Assembly (NCBI GenBank): GCA_964251665.1
Contig: CAXUKO010000018.1
Location: 53,610 to 117,609 of the forward strand
Origin: JBBQLG01 sp964251665
GTDB taxonomy: Bacteria > Bacteroidota > Bacteroidia > Cytophagales > Spirosomataceae
Length of the DNA: 64,000 nucleotides
Reading direction: 5' to 3'
Part shown: in pieces, positions 43,555-51,895 of the stretch
Layout of the letters: the number at the start of each line of letters is the position of its first letter
How positions within the stretch are numbered: position 1 is the first letter of the stretch
The notes under the pieces: generated by a model
What the model was told of the DNA's origin: nothing
The model's database searches: none
What the model saw: the letters and a program-made list of their open reading frames with translations, nothing else
Made by a program: the position numbers and the translations under genes

Positions 43555-43590
43555 AAAAAAGCCCGGCTTTAGATAAAGCCGGGCTTTTTT
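43555..43590. terminator. Strong bidirectional terminator after the small lipoprotein gene
   Basis: Perfect 16-bp stem (43555-43570 with 43575-43590), AGAT loop, A6 and T6 ends, 17 bases beyond the lipoprotein stop on the minus strand. Confidence 0.9.
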
Positions 43591-43606
43591 ATCAGTACGC
43601 AGGGGA

Positions 43607-44140
43607 CTACACCTTTGTTAACTCCAATGTGATGGTAACAGTATCGTTTTTGCCATCGCCGTCGTAGTCTGTTGTCGAATCAGACTGCGACATTTTCAGG
43701 GTATTACCACTCAGAACTGTATCAAACACTTCCGGGCCGCTGCTATCGGTCAGCGTCAGTTTACTGCCGTCTAATTTCCAGGTGGCATTGGCAGGAACAA
43801 CATCGACACCCGTTGAAGCCGTGCATTTTGACCCGGGAGTACCGGTTACCTTCCCCCCGGAATTGAAGGTGATTCTTGTTGTAGTCAGGCAAGTGATAAC
43901 GTCGGCTGCCGCCGTGCCCGAGAAGTCGGCGTAATAAGCCAGTAAATCGTTGGTGGTTTGGCCACTTTTCAGTTTTAAAAGAGCCGGGTCTATTTTATAC
44001 CCTGAGATTTGCCAGGTTCCTTCAATGGATGACGACGCGGGTGTGACGCTGTCGCTTTTTTTACTGCAGTTGCCAAACCAAAGGGGCATGGCCGCAACCA
44101 GTGCCCAGGTTAAAAGACGGGAGGAATTCTGTTTTTTCAT
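43607..44140 (-). CDS. Lipocalin-like lipoprotein
   Basis: 177 residues from the ATG at 44140 (MKKQNSSRLLTWALVAAMPLW), with a lipobox ending in GNC and then CSKKSDSVTPASSS. The body has the lipocalin-like pattern of Bacteroidetes: SIEGTWQISGYKIDP near the start, TTRITFNSGGKVTG, ATWKLDGSKLTLTDSSG and NTLKMSQSDST, i.e. an eight-stranded barrel. The ligand is unknown. It is the last gene of the minus-strand alpha-galactoside region, separated from the galactosidase by a small hairpin. Confidence 0.75.
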   Translation of the reverse strand: MKKQNSSRLLTWALVAAMPLWFGNCSKKSDSVTPASSSIEGTWQISGYKIDPALLKLKSGQTTNDLLAYYADFSGTAAADVITCLTTTRITFNSGGKVTGTPGSKCTASTGVDVVPANATWKLDGSKLTLTDSSGPEVFDTVLSGNTLKMSQSDSTTDYDGDGKNDTVTITLELTKV

Positions 44141-44240
44141 GATGTCGATTGCTGTAAGTGATAAATACTGCACCAAAACTGCGGGCAACTCAAGTGATTT
44201 TTAGTAACTCACTGATTTACCGGCAATTCGGGTGAGTAAA

Positions 44241-44264
44241 CGGTCGGCAAACGGGCACCGACCG
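44241..44264 (-). terminator. Hairpin after the alpha-galactosidase gene
   Basis: Perfect 7-bp GC-rich stem (44241-44247 with 44258-44264) with a 10-base loop, 37 bases past the GH27 stop. It has only a weak T-tract, so termination is probably partial. Confidence 0.45.
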
Positions 44265-44300
44265 CTCTCACAACTACCTCATCATTATCGACATAGCCTT

Positions 44301-45530
44301 CTACTTCTCACTCAACCGCACCAGCAGCACATCATGGCCGGGTACGACCGTTTTCAGGGGTTGACTGGTTTTGCCGCTTTCCTTCTTGGTCCACAGATTC
44401 CGCACCACATAGGGCGTTGCCTTCGCGTCCAGAGTCCGATTCGCAACGGGGTCCGCGATGGGTGTACTCCAGTCAACATCAACCGATTTAGGTGTCTTAC
44501 TCCGATTCAGGAAACACACCGCCCAATCACCACCTTTGAGCGGCTTCACCCACGTTTCGACGCTGTCCTTTACCGCATACCGAAAGCCCTGTATCCCGGC
44601 AGCATCCTGATTCAGGGCTACGACGTCTTTATCCATCAGGATCGCTTTCGTTTGCGCCGACATGGTTCGGATGTCGTTACCGGCAATGAGGGGAGCCGCA
44701 ATCATGGCCCACATTGTAAAATGCGCACGGTCTTCGTTTTCTTTCATGCCGTTGCCAACTTCCAGCATATCGGGGTCGTTCCAGTGGCCCGGTCCGGCGT
44801 ACTGCCGCAGTCCGTCCTGCTTATCCAGAATCTGCATGACGCCCCACGATTTCCAGGAACCGTGGTCATTGATGCAGTCGAAGCAGTTGTAGATATCACC
44901 GGTTGTGCGCCACAGGTGCCCAACACCCGGTCCCCACGCCCAGGGCTTGTCGTTGCCCCACTCGCAGATGCTCAGCACAATGGGCCGACCCGCTTTTTGC
45001 AGGGCTGCCGTAATAGTTTTGTAGGCTCCTTCGGCCTTCAGCCCTTCGGTGTTGCACCAGTCGTATTTGAGGTAATCAACCCCCCATTTGGCGTAGGTCT
45101 GCGCGTCCTGAAACTCGTAGCCCCGGCTGCCCGGCCGACCACCGCAGGTTTGCGACCCGGCATCCGAATAAATACCAAGTTTCAGCCCTTTGGCATGAAT
45201 GTAATCGGCTAACGCTTTCATACCGGAAGGAAAGCGTTTGGCATCGGGGTGGATAAAACCCAGGCTGTCCCGGTCGCCATGCCAGCAATCGTCGATATTG
45301 ATGTACGTATAGCCCGCGTCTTTCATACCGGTCGATACCAGGGCATCGGCAACCTGCCGGATTAATTTCTCATCGACATTGCAGGCAAATTTGTTCCAGC
45401 TATTCCAACCCATTGGGGGCGTCATGGCCAGGTTCTCGAACTTGTGGTAGTTCTGTTTGTAATTATTTCCCTGGCCAAAAACAGCACCGGAAATGCAGAG
45501 AGTCAGGATGAAAATAAGGCAGTTTTTCAT
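44301..45530 (-). CDS. GH27 family alpha-galactosidase
   Basis: 409 residues. A signal peptide (CLIFILTLCISGAVFGQ) is followed by a GH27 barrel (about 35-320): MTPPMGWNSWNKFACNV, YINIDDCWHGDRD, nucleophile D157 in YLKYDWCN, acid/base D212 in WRTTGDI, and GHWNDPDMLEVGN. A C-terminal antiparallel beta domain (about 325-409) completes the usual structure. It removes alpha-1,6 or alpha-1,3 linked galactose from oligosaccharides or galactomannan in the periplasm or at the surface. It is the only glycoside hydrolase of the SusC/SusD locus upstream and so names its likely substrate class. Confidence 0.95.
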   Translation of the reverse strand: MKNCLIFILTLCISGAVFGQGNNYKQNYHKFENLAMTPPMGWNSWNKFACNVDEKLIRQVADALVSTGMKDAGYTYINIDDCWHGDRDSLGFIHPDAKRFPSGMKALADYIHAKGLKLGIYSDAGSQTCGGRPGSRGYEFQDAQTYAKWGVDYLKYDWCNTEGLKAEGAYKTITAALQKAGRPIVLSICEWGNDKPWAWGPGVGHLWRTTGDIYNCFDCINDHGSWKSWGVMQILDKQDGLRQYAGPGHWNDPDMLEVGNGMKENEDRAHFTMWAMIAAPLIAGNDIRTMSAQTKAILMDKDVVALNQDAAGIQGFRYAVKDSVETWVKPLKGGDWAVCFLNRSKTPKSVDVDWSTPIADPVANRTLDAKATPYVVRNLWTKKESGKTSQPLKTVVPGHDVLLVRLSEK

Positions 45531-45561
45531 GAGTAAGAAGCTATGGGTTATACATGCAAAC

Positions 45562-45589
45562 GTCCCCCCAATTTATGAATTGGGAGGAC
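45562..45589 (-). repeat. Hairpin in the spacer between the IPT/TIG and GH27 genes
   Basis: 12-base arms (45562-45573 with 45578-45589), 11 pairs and one mismatch, TATG loop. It lies inside the operon, so it is more likely a processing or stabilising element than a full terminator. Confidence 0.55.
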
Positions 45590-45617
45590 ATTTAGCCACA
45601 TTAAGGGGTAGGATTAG

Positions 45618-46727
45618 TTAATACAGGCCCAGGTCGTCGATGTAAATCGTCTCCGGCACATTACCGCTGAATTCCTGGAAGGTCACTTCGGTCAGCGTAC
45701 CGGTCGCGCCGAGGTCGCTTAACGGAATAGAGAAGGTTTGCCAGGTACCCGCTTTCAGCACCAGTTGCTTGCCTTTATCGTAGTTGCCGTTCAGCACCAT
45801 TTTAATGATCTTACCGTCGGTACCGGTGCCCCCGTAAAGGGCCAGCTTTATGCCTGTGTATTTAGACAGGTCGACGGGCGTGCCACCGAGGAAGTTCTGG
45901 AAACCACCGAAGCCGCCCGTGTAATCGTACTGCATGGAAGCCGTACCGCGTTTAACGACACCTTTGGAGGGAACAGTCGGTTTTCCGTTGTAGCCAGCGG
46001 CCGTCCAGCCCGGTATCAGGGCATCCTCGAACAGTGCGTATTTGAACCCGAACGGTATACCATACGCCACTTTCCCGCCCGGTGTCGTCACGGCAACCGT
46101 CGTAGAGGTTACCCCCGCCGGGACTTTCACCTTCAGTTCAGTCGTTGTTTTGGCCGTAATCTCAGCGTTGGCCGTTCCAAACGATACGGCTGACACATTA
46201 TCAAACGTCGTTCCGGTGATGGTAATAATGTCACCCGCGTTCCCGGCCAGCTGGTCGATGTTGGTAATCACCGGGGCAGGCTGCTTGATGGAGAAGCCAA
46301 ATTCGGTCTGCCCGCTGCTCGTTACCACCTTTACTTTATTGCTGCCGCTGAACGGCGTCGTGACCGGAATCGTAACGATGATACTGGTATTCGTTACGAA
46401 CGCCGGGTTGAAATAGACACTGATGTCGTTGAAATAAATGGCCGTTGTCTTTTGCAGGTTTTCGCCGAGGATGGCATACATCCGTCCGGGTTGCCCCAGC
46501 GTCGTGGTCGAATCGAAGGCCACCGGTACCGTCCGGATGGCGGTGTAGCTGGTTGTCAGACTGGATTGCACGGTATAGGTATACATGGAATCCTTGCTGA
46601 CCGTACGAACGCGGGTGATGACCGGCGCGGGAGCGACGTTATCGTCGTTTTTCTGGCAGGCGGAGAAACCGCCTACGAGTCCGGCCACCCAGCAAACCGC
46701 AAGAACACAGTTAAGTATGGTTTTCAT
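45618..46727 (-). CDS. IPT/TIG-domain surface lipoprotein (glycan-binding, SusE/F-like role)
   Basis: 369 residues. Lipoprotein signal ends with GGFSAC (C24). Two immunoglobulin-like IPT/TIG domains follow (about 70-148 with GRMYAILGENLQKTTAIYFN; about 150-232 with ITNIDQLAGNAGDIITITG and TVAVTTPGGKVAYG). A C-terminal beta-sandwich (about 235-369: GTASMQYDYTGGFGGFQNFL, YTGIKLALYGGTGTDGK, TFSIPLSDLGATGTL) looks like a carbohydrate-binding module. It lies directly after susD, the usual place of surface glycan-binding proteins that help a SusCD pair hold polysaccharide. Confidence 0.85.
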   Translation of the reverse strand: MKTILNCVLAVCWVAGLVGGFSACQKNDDNVAPAPVITRVRTVSKDSMYTYTVQSSLTTSYTAIRTVPVAFDSTTTLGQPGRMYAILGENLQKTTAIYFNDISVYFNPAFVTNTSIIVTIPVTTPFSGSNKVKVVTSSGQTEFGFSIKQPAPVITNIDQLAGNAGDIITITGTTFDNVSAVSFGTANAEITAKTTTELKVKVPAGVTSTTVAVTTPGGKVAYGIPFGFKYALFEDALIPGWTAAGYNGKPTVPSKGVVKRGTASMQYDYTGGFGGFQNFLGGTPVDLSKYTGIKLALYGGTGTDGKIIKMVLNGNYDKGKQLVLKAGTWQTFSIPLSDLGATGTLTEVTFQEFSGNVPETIYIDDLGLY

Positions 46728-46742
46728 TGGTAGACTGCTTGA

Positions 46743-48338
46743 TTAGTTGAATTTGTAGGCTACGGGCGGCTGGTTTAACAGCGGGTTGATAGCCGTTTCG
46801 GTTGATGGATAGGGGAACAGAAACTTGTCATTACCGGGAGTAAACATCTCCGAGTAAATCTGCGTCTTGTCGTTGCTGAACGTACCCCGCTCCTGCTGAC
46901 TGATAATAGCGGCTGCCTTGGGGTGCGCCGTAGCATTGAACCCGTCGAGCCGACCCAGATCAAACCAGTAGTCGCCCTCGATGGCGAACTCCAGCCGACG
47001 CTCGCGCAAAATATCAGCCTGCGTGATCGACGTTTTCGGCGACAGACCCGCCCGCGTCCGAATCATGTTGAAGGGCGTCAGGGCGGCTGCACTGTTGGTG
47101 CTCGCGGCTCCGGCCAGAACGGCTTCGGCTTCGATCAGCAGTACTTCCGAGTAGCGCATCAGGTAGGTGTTGTTACCCGCCGACTGTGCCGCACCCAGGC
47201 CACCGTTGTCAGCCCGGGTCCCAACTACGTACTTTTTAATCCCGGCTTTGGTGTTCTGCGCGTTTACATCGGCCGGCACGGTGAATCCGCCACCCGCTGC
47301 ATTGAGTTCGGGATACACATCGCCCGCCAGCATGATAGTTGCTTTCCGGCGGACGTCACCGGGCTCTTTCGCGAATTCGTTCTGTAAGTCGATGGTTGGC
47401 CCGATTACACTGTAGCCATCGCCCGTACCGGTAATCTGCGAACTGATCGCAAACGACGCCTGCAGCGAATTACCATGTCCGTAGGCACTGCCACCTACCC
47501 ACTGAAGCGCCACAATCGACTCTTCGTTGTTGTTGTTGGCGGTTTTGAACAGATCCGTGTAGGTCTTTCCAGCCACCTGCGTACCATACAGTTTGAATTC
47601 ACCGCTGTTGATTACTTTTTCGGCGTACAGGCGGGCATTGGCGTAATCCTGCTTGTAGAGGTACACCTTCGCCAACATAGCCGATGCCGAACCGCTGGAC
47701 ACATGACCGTTGCTGCTCGAACTACCAACCCGAATCTTTTTGGTGCAATTAGCTTCTGCGAACGCCAGATCCTTGATAATAAAGGCGTACACATCCGTAA
47801 CCGGGTTGGTGTTGATCTTGGGGGCATACACATAGTCGAGCGTGTTCTCGATAATAGGCACATTACCCCACAGCCGGACCAGGTAGAAATAAGCCATCGC
47901 CCGCATAAAATGCGCTTCGCCGAGGGCGTTGTTTACCACGGCCGGATCGACCGATGCCGGTACTTTAGCAGGCAGGTTATTGATGATGGCATCGGACTGC
48001 GCCACCACCGAAAACAGCGACCGCCAGGCATTGTTCAGTTCGTTGTTATCCGCCGTTACTGAGAAGTTGGCGAAGTTCACGACGTCGCCCGAGTACGTAC
48101 GGGCATTGCCGCCCGACAGTTCGGTGATGGCCCAGAACGCCTTGTTGTTGAAGTTAAACCAGGGCGAATTATAGAGCGCACTGGTACTGGCCCGAACCTG
48201 ATCGGCGGTCTGGTAATAGCTGTCTAAGGTCAGCGCATCTTCGGGGGCATGGTCGAAAAACTTATCCTTACAACTGGTAACCGTCAGGCAGAAAGCAGTC
48301 GTCAGCAGGACAAAATATGAAATGGGTGTCTTTTTCAT
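46743..48338 (-). CDS. SusD/RagB-family nutrient uptake outer-membrane lipoprotein
   Basis: 531 residues from the ATG at 48338 (MKKTPISYFVLLTTAFCLTV), with lipobox TVTSC; the frame opens five codons earlier. SusD signatures: FFDHAPEDALTLDSYYQTAD, AHFMRAMAYFYLVRLWGNVP, LAKVYLYKQDYANARLYAEK, YLMRYSEVLLIEAEA and RERRLEFAIEGDYWFDLGRL. The fold is TPR-like with a ligand site facing the SusC channel. It starts 15 bases after the SusC stop, and the IPT/TIG gene follows after another 15 bases, so the three are one operon. Confidence 0.95.
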   Translation of the reverse strand: MKKTPISYFVLLTTAFCLTVTSCKDKFFDHAPEDALTLDSYYQTADQVRASTSALYNSPWFNFNNKAFWAITELSGGNARTYSGDVVNFANFSVTADNNELNNAWRSLFSVVAQSDAIINNLPAKVPASVDPAVVNNALGEAHFMRAMAYFYLVRLWGNVPIIENTLDYVYAPKINTNPVTDVYAFIIKDLAFAEANCTKKIRVGSSSSNGHVSSGSASAMLAKVYLYKQDYANARLYAEKVINSGEFKLYGTQVAGKTYTDLFKTANNNNEESIVALQWVGGSAYGHGNSLQASFAISSQITGTGDGYSVIGPTIDLQNEFAKEPGDVRRKATIMLAGDVYPELNAAGGGFTVPADVNAQNTKAGIKKYVVGTRADNGGLGAAQSAGNNTYLMRYSEVLLIEAEAVLAGAASTNSAAALTPFNMIRTRAGLSPKTSITQADILRERRLEFAIEGDYWFDLGRLDGFNATAHPKAAAIISQQERGTFSNDKTQIYSEMFTPGNDKFLFPYPSTETAINPLLNQPPVAYKFN

Positions 48339-48353
48339 GATAGCAGTTAACAA

Positions 48354-51300
48354 TTAAAATTCAGCGTTTACGCCCAGCGTCAGGGTGCGGGGCAGCGGAT
48401 AACGGCCGTTTTCGACGTTCATTTGCAGCGAGTTCTGGTTAAACGCCCCTACTTCGGGATCGTAGCCGGAGTACTTCGTGAACGTGTAGAGGTTCTGAAC
48501 GCTGGCGTACACTTTCAGCCGGTTCAGTTTGGCATGGCGAATCAGCGAAGCGGGCAGGTTGTAGCTCACATTCACGTTTTGAATCCGGGCGTACGAACCG
48601 TCCTCAACAAAGCGATCCGAGATGAACAGGTTCGGGTTGTCGATACCGCTGCGGGGCGCCGGAATGTCGGTGTTCGTGTTGGTAGGCGTCCAGTAGTTGG
48701 ACGCCGAAGCAAACTGATTGCTGTACAGGCTGGACAAACCGCCCACCGTGCGCTTGGTCAGGTTCAGGATCTTGGACCCATACGAGCCCTGCAGGAAAAT
48801 GCTGACATCGAACGCCTTGTAGGTAAACGTGTTGGTGAAGCCAAAGGTGAATTTCGGGTTCGGATTACCGATCATGGTACGATCTTTTTCGTTGATCACC
48901 CCGTCGCCGTTTACGTCTACATACTGCACATCACCCAGCCAGGTACCCGTTCCCGAGTTGGTAACCGGACGGCCAAACTGAAGCGGTGCCGATGCGAGTT
49001 GCTCCGTTGTCTGGAACAGACCCTTTACTTTGTAGCCATAGAACTGACCGATGGGCTGACCTACTACCGTCCGCGTAACCGGTACATTCAGGAAGCCGGT
49101 GTATACGCTGTTGATAATCTCGGTGAAGTTCTCCGACAGTTCTTTAACCGAGTTTACGTACTTCGAGAAGATCAGCGTCGTGTTCCACTTGAAATCCGGT
49201 TTCACCACATTGTGCGACGTGACCGTAATATCAATACCCTTGTTCTGCATCTGACCCAGGTTCACGTAGGGCGACGAGATACCGCCGAGGTAGTTGGCAT
49301 CACCCACGAGGTAAGCCGGCAGCGGCAACTGATACAGGAAGTTTTTCGATACCTTGTTATACACGTCGACGGTGGCGTTGATGCGGTTGTTCAGCAGGCT
49401 CAGATCGACCCCGGCGTTAAACTGCGTATTGCTTTCCCACTTCAGGTTCGGGTTGGCAATCCGGTCGATCAGGAAGCCCGTTCCCAGACCGGTAGCCGAC
49501 GCCGACAGCGACGAACCATACAGATAATTGGAGATCTGCTGATTACCCACGGCTCCGTACCCAATGCGCAGTTTAATGTCTTCAACCACTTTCTTAACAT
49601 TGGCCATGAAGGGTTCCTCCGTCAGGCGCCAAGAAGCGGCAAAGGAGGGAAAATACCCGACCTGCTGCCCCTGCGCAAACTTCGACGACCGGTCGGCCCG
49701 GATCGTAGCGGTCAGGCTATACTTGTCTTTGTAGGAGTAAATTGCCCGAGCGTAAGCCGACTCTAGTGACTGGCTGCCCTTAAATTCAGTGTTTGTCGCT
49801 GTAGCCGCTTCACCTAAGTTCAGCGTTTTGATATCGTTGCTGTAAAAACCCGACCGGCTCGCACCGATGCCATTCCAGCTTGACCCCTGTACTTCATGCC
49901 CCAGCAGGGCCGTTACGTTGTGCTTACCCGCGAAGGTGTGCGTATAAGTCAGGTAGTTTTTCAGGATGTAGAACGACCCCTTCTGCCAGCGCTGATTCAG
50001 GGTAGCCGTTGGGTTCACAAACCGGCCCCACGAATACGTTGGCGTGAAATAGATGTTATCCGAGTAGTTGAAATCACCACCGATTTCCGACCGCAGCGTC
50101 AGGTCTTTCGTAAACCGGATATCGTTGTAGATATTCGCGTTCAGGTTGTTCCGGTTCAGCTTGTTGGTAATGCTCAGCGCCTGAGCAACGGGGTTGATCA
50201 CACTCGACACCGCCGTTGGATCGGCCGGTGGCCCCGCAAACGAACCATCGGCGTTGCGCACAACCACGTCCGGTGCCTGCAACAGCGACAGGTACACAAT
50301 ACCACCGACGTTATCATTCAGCGTTACGTTGTCGGATGTGTTGCTGCCGGTCAGCGTAAGACCGAGTTTGAACCAGTCTTTCACCTGCGCGTCGACGTTA
50401 CTGCGGAACGTGAACCGGTTGAAGCTGGAGCCAATTACAGTTCCATCCTGCTTCAGGTAGCCGCCGGATACGTAATAGTTCACCCCGTCTTTACCGCCGG
50501 AAACAGACACCTGATGGTTCTGCATGACGGCCGACCGGAACACTTCGCGCTGCCAGTCTGTACCCGGGCCTAACAGTGTCGGATCGGCAAACTCAGCCCG
50601 GCGTTGTACACCATACGCATCGGCCAACGAATTCTGCAGCCGTGCATACTGCTTCAGATCCATCAGTTTCAGGTATTTCGACGGCGTCTGAACACCTACA
50701 TACCCATCGTAGGCAATCCGGGCACTGCCGTTTTTACCCCGTTTGGTCGTGATGATGATGACCCCATTGGCCGCCCGGTTACCATAAATAGCCGTGGCCG
50801 ATGCATCTTTCAACACGTCGATTGAGGCAATGTCATTGGGGTTAATGGCCGACAGCGGACTCACCGAACTCTGGCCCGACCCGTTAAAATTCTGCAACGG
50901 CGACTGCCCGCTCGTGCTCTGGTTGTTGGCATCGCCCGAAATGGGTACCCCATCAATCACGTACAGCGGCTCGCTGCTTCCCGTCAGCGAGGTAACCCCC
51001 CGAATACGGACCGAGGTAGAACTACCCGGCTGACCCGAGTTTTGCGTGATGGTCAGACCAGCAGCCCGCCCCTGTAGCAGTTGATCAACGCTGGTTTGGG
51101 GAACGTTGGCAATATCTTCCGCTTTTACGCTCGATACCGCACCGTTTACATCCTGTCGGCGCTGCGTACCGTAGCCGATTACGACCACGTCATTCAGGAT
51201 ATTATCGGCGTATTTCAGCCGGACATCAATGGTTTGGCGATTACCGACAGCCACTTCCTGCGTAACCATGCCGATAAACGAGACTACCAGCACCTTTGAC

Positions 51301-51593
51301 CCATCGGGCACATTGATCGAAAAACGGCCATTCGCGTCGGTGGTTGTCCCGGTCTGCGTTCCCTTTACCGACACCGAAGCACCGGGCAGTGCAGTCCCTT
51401 TATCGTCGTATACCACGCCTTTGATCAGCGCTTTGGTATCGACTGGACTTAGCGCTATGGCGTCTGTATTTTTTACGTTGAGCAGCGCCAGTTTATTACT
51501 CTCCCTGACGGTTCTACTAACGATCTGGTCCTGGGCATAGACGCCTGCACAGCTGCCCAAGACGAAGAATCCCGAAAGCAAATGTTTAATCAT
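48354..51593 (-). CDS. SusC/RagA-family TonB-linked outer-membrane protein
   Basis: 1079 residues. A signal peptide (MIKHLLSGFFVLGSCAGVYA) is followed by a 30-residue spacer. Then a carboxypeptidase-regulatory-like domain (about 58-130: IKGVVYDDKGTALPGASVSV), TonB box region (NDVVVIGYGTQRRQDVNGAV), a plug (VRIRGVTSLTGSSEPLYVID, IYGNRAANGVIIITTKRG) and barrel ending LTLGVNAEF. There is no STN domain. Control is therefore more likely by the adjacent histidine kinase/response regulator than by a sigma/FecR pair. It imports galactose-containing oligosaccharide if the locus reading is right. Confidence 0.95.
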   Translation of the reverse strand: MIKHLLSGFFVLGSCAGVYAQDQIVSRTVRESNKLALLNVKNTDAIALSPVDTKALIKGVVYDDKGTALPGASVSVKGTQTGTTTDANGRFSINVPDGSKVLVVSFIGMVTQEVAVGNRQTIDVRLKYADNILNDVVVIGYGTQRRQDVNGAVSSVKAEDIANVPQTSVDQLLQGRAAGLTITQNSGQPGSSTSVRIRGVTSLTGSSEPLYVIDGVPISGDANNQSTSGQSPLQNFNGSGQSSVSPLSAINPNDIASIDVLKDASATAIYGNRAANGVIIITTKRGKNGSARIAYDGYVGVQTPSKYLKLMDLKQYARLQNSLADAYGVQRRAEFADPTLLGPGTDWQREVFRSAVMQNHQVSVSGGKDGVNYYVSGGYLKQDGTVIGSSFNRFTFRSNVDAQVKDWFKLGLTLTGSNTSDNVTLNDNVGGIVYLSLLQAPDVVVRNADGSFAGPPADPTAVSSVINPVAQALSITNKLNRNNLNANIYNDIRFTKDLTLRSEIGGDFNYSDNIYFTPTYSWGRFVNPTATLNQRWQKGSFYILKNYLTYTHTFAGKHNVTALLGHEVQGSSWNGIGASRSGFYSNDIKTLNLGEAATATNTEFKGSQSLESAYARAIYSYKDKYSLTATIRADRSSKFAQGQQVGYFPSFAASWRLTEEPFMANVKKVVEDIKLRIGYGAVGNQQISNYLYGSSLSASATGLGTGFLIDRIANPNLKWESNTQFNAGVDLSLLNNRINATVDVYNKVSKNFLYQLPLPAYLVGDANYLGGISSPYVNLGQMQNKGIDITVTSHNVVKPDFKWNTTLIFSKYVNSVKELSENFTEIINSVYTGFLNVPVTRTVVGQPIGQFYGYKVKGLFQTTEQLASAPLQFGRPVTNSGTGTWLGDVQYVDVNGDGVINEKDRTMIGNPNPKFTFGFTNTFTYKAFDVSIFLQGSYGSKILNLTKRTVGGLSSLYSNQFASASNYWTPTNTNTDIPAPRSGIDNPNLFISDRFVEDGSYARIQNVNVSYNLPASLIRHAKLNRLKVYASVQNLYTFTKYSGYDPEVGAFNQNSLQMNVENGRYPLPRTLTLGVNAEF

Positions 51594-51742
51594 AAAAAAT
51601 AAGAAAAAAGTTTAATTGTGTAATAATAAATCAATAAGCAGCCGATCTATTGACAATGTTAAATACCGCTTAAAGAATGATAAAAAAATACCAACATTGT
51701 GAGGAAGTACTGAACTGTAATACGAAATAAAGAGGAGATACA

Positions 51743-51750
51743 CAAAACTA
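51743..51750 (-). promoter_or_regulatory. Candidate -7 box in the 302-base gap before susC
   Basis: CAAAACTA is TAGTTTTG on the minus strand, matching TAnnTTTG. It would give a leader of about 145 bases before the SusC start at 51593. The rest of the gap (51594-51895) is AT-rich with no gene; a regulator site for the adjacent two-component system would be expected here, but I cannot point to it. Confidence 0.35.
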
Positions 51751-51895
51751 AAACCAGTCTTCACAAAACGTAATCCGGTCTATGAATGAAGAATTTTACT
51801 AAGAATTTTCCGCTGAAATATGCCTGATGATTAGTGATGATACTGAGTAAAAAGCGAGGTAGCTGATCATTAACAATGGGCGTGAATAAACGGGT

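Noticed and set aside
44232..45212. 326-codon plus-strand frame
   Set aside because: Antisense of the GH27 alpha-galactosidase; no family features.
48423..49766. 447-codon plus-strand frame
   Set aside because: Shadow of the SusC gene on the minus strand: Arg/Val-rich antisense composition and no domain.
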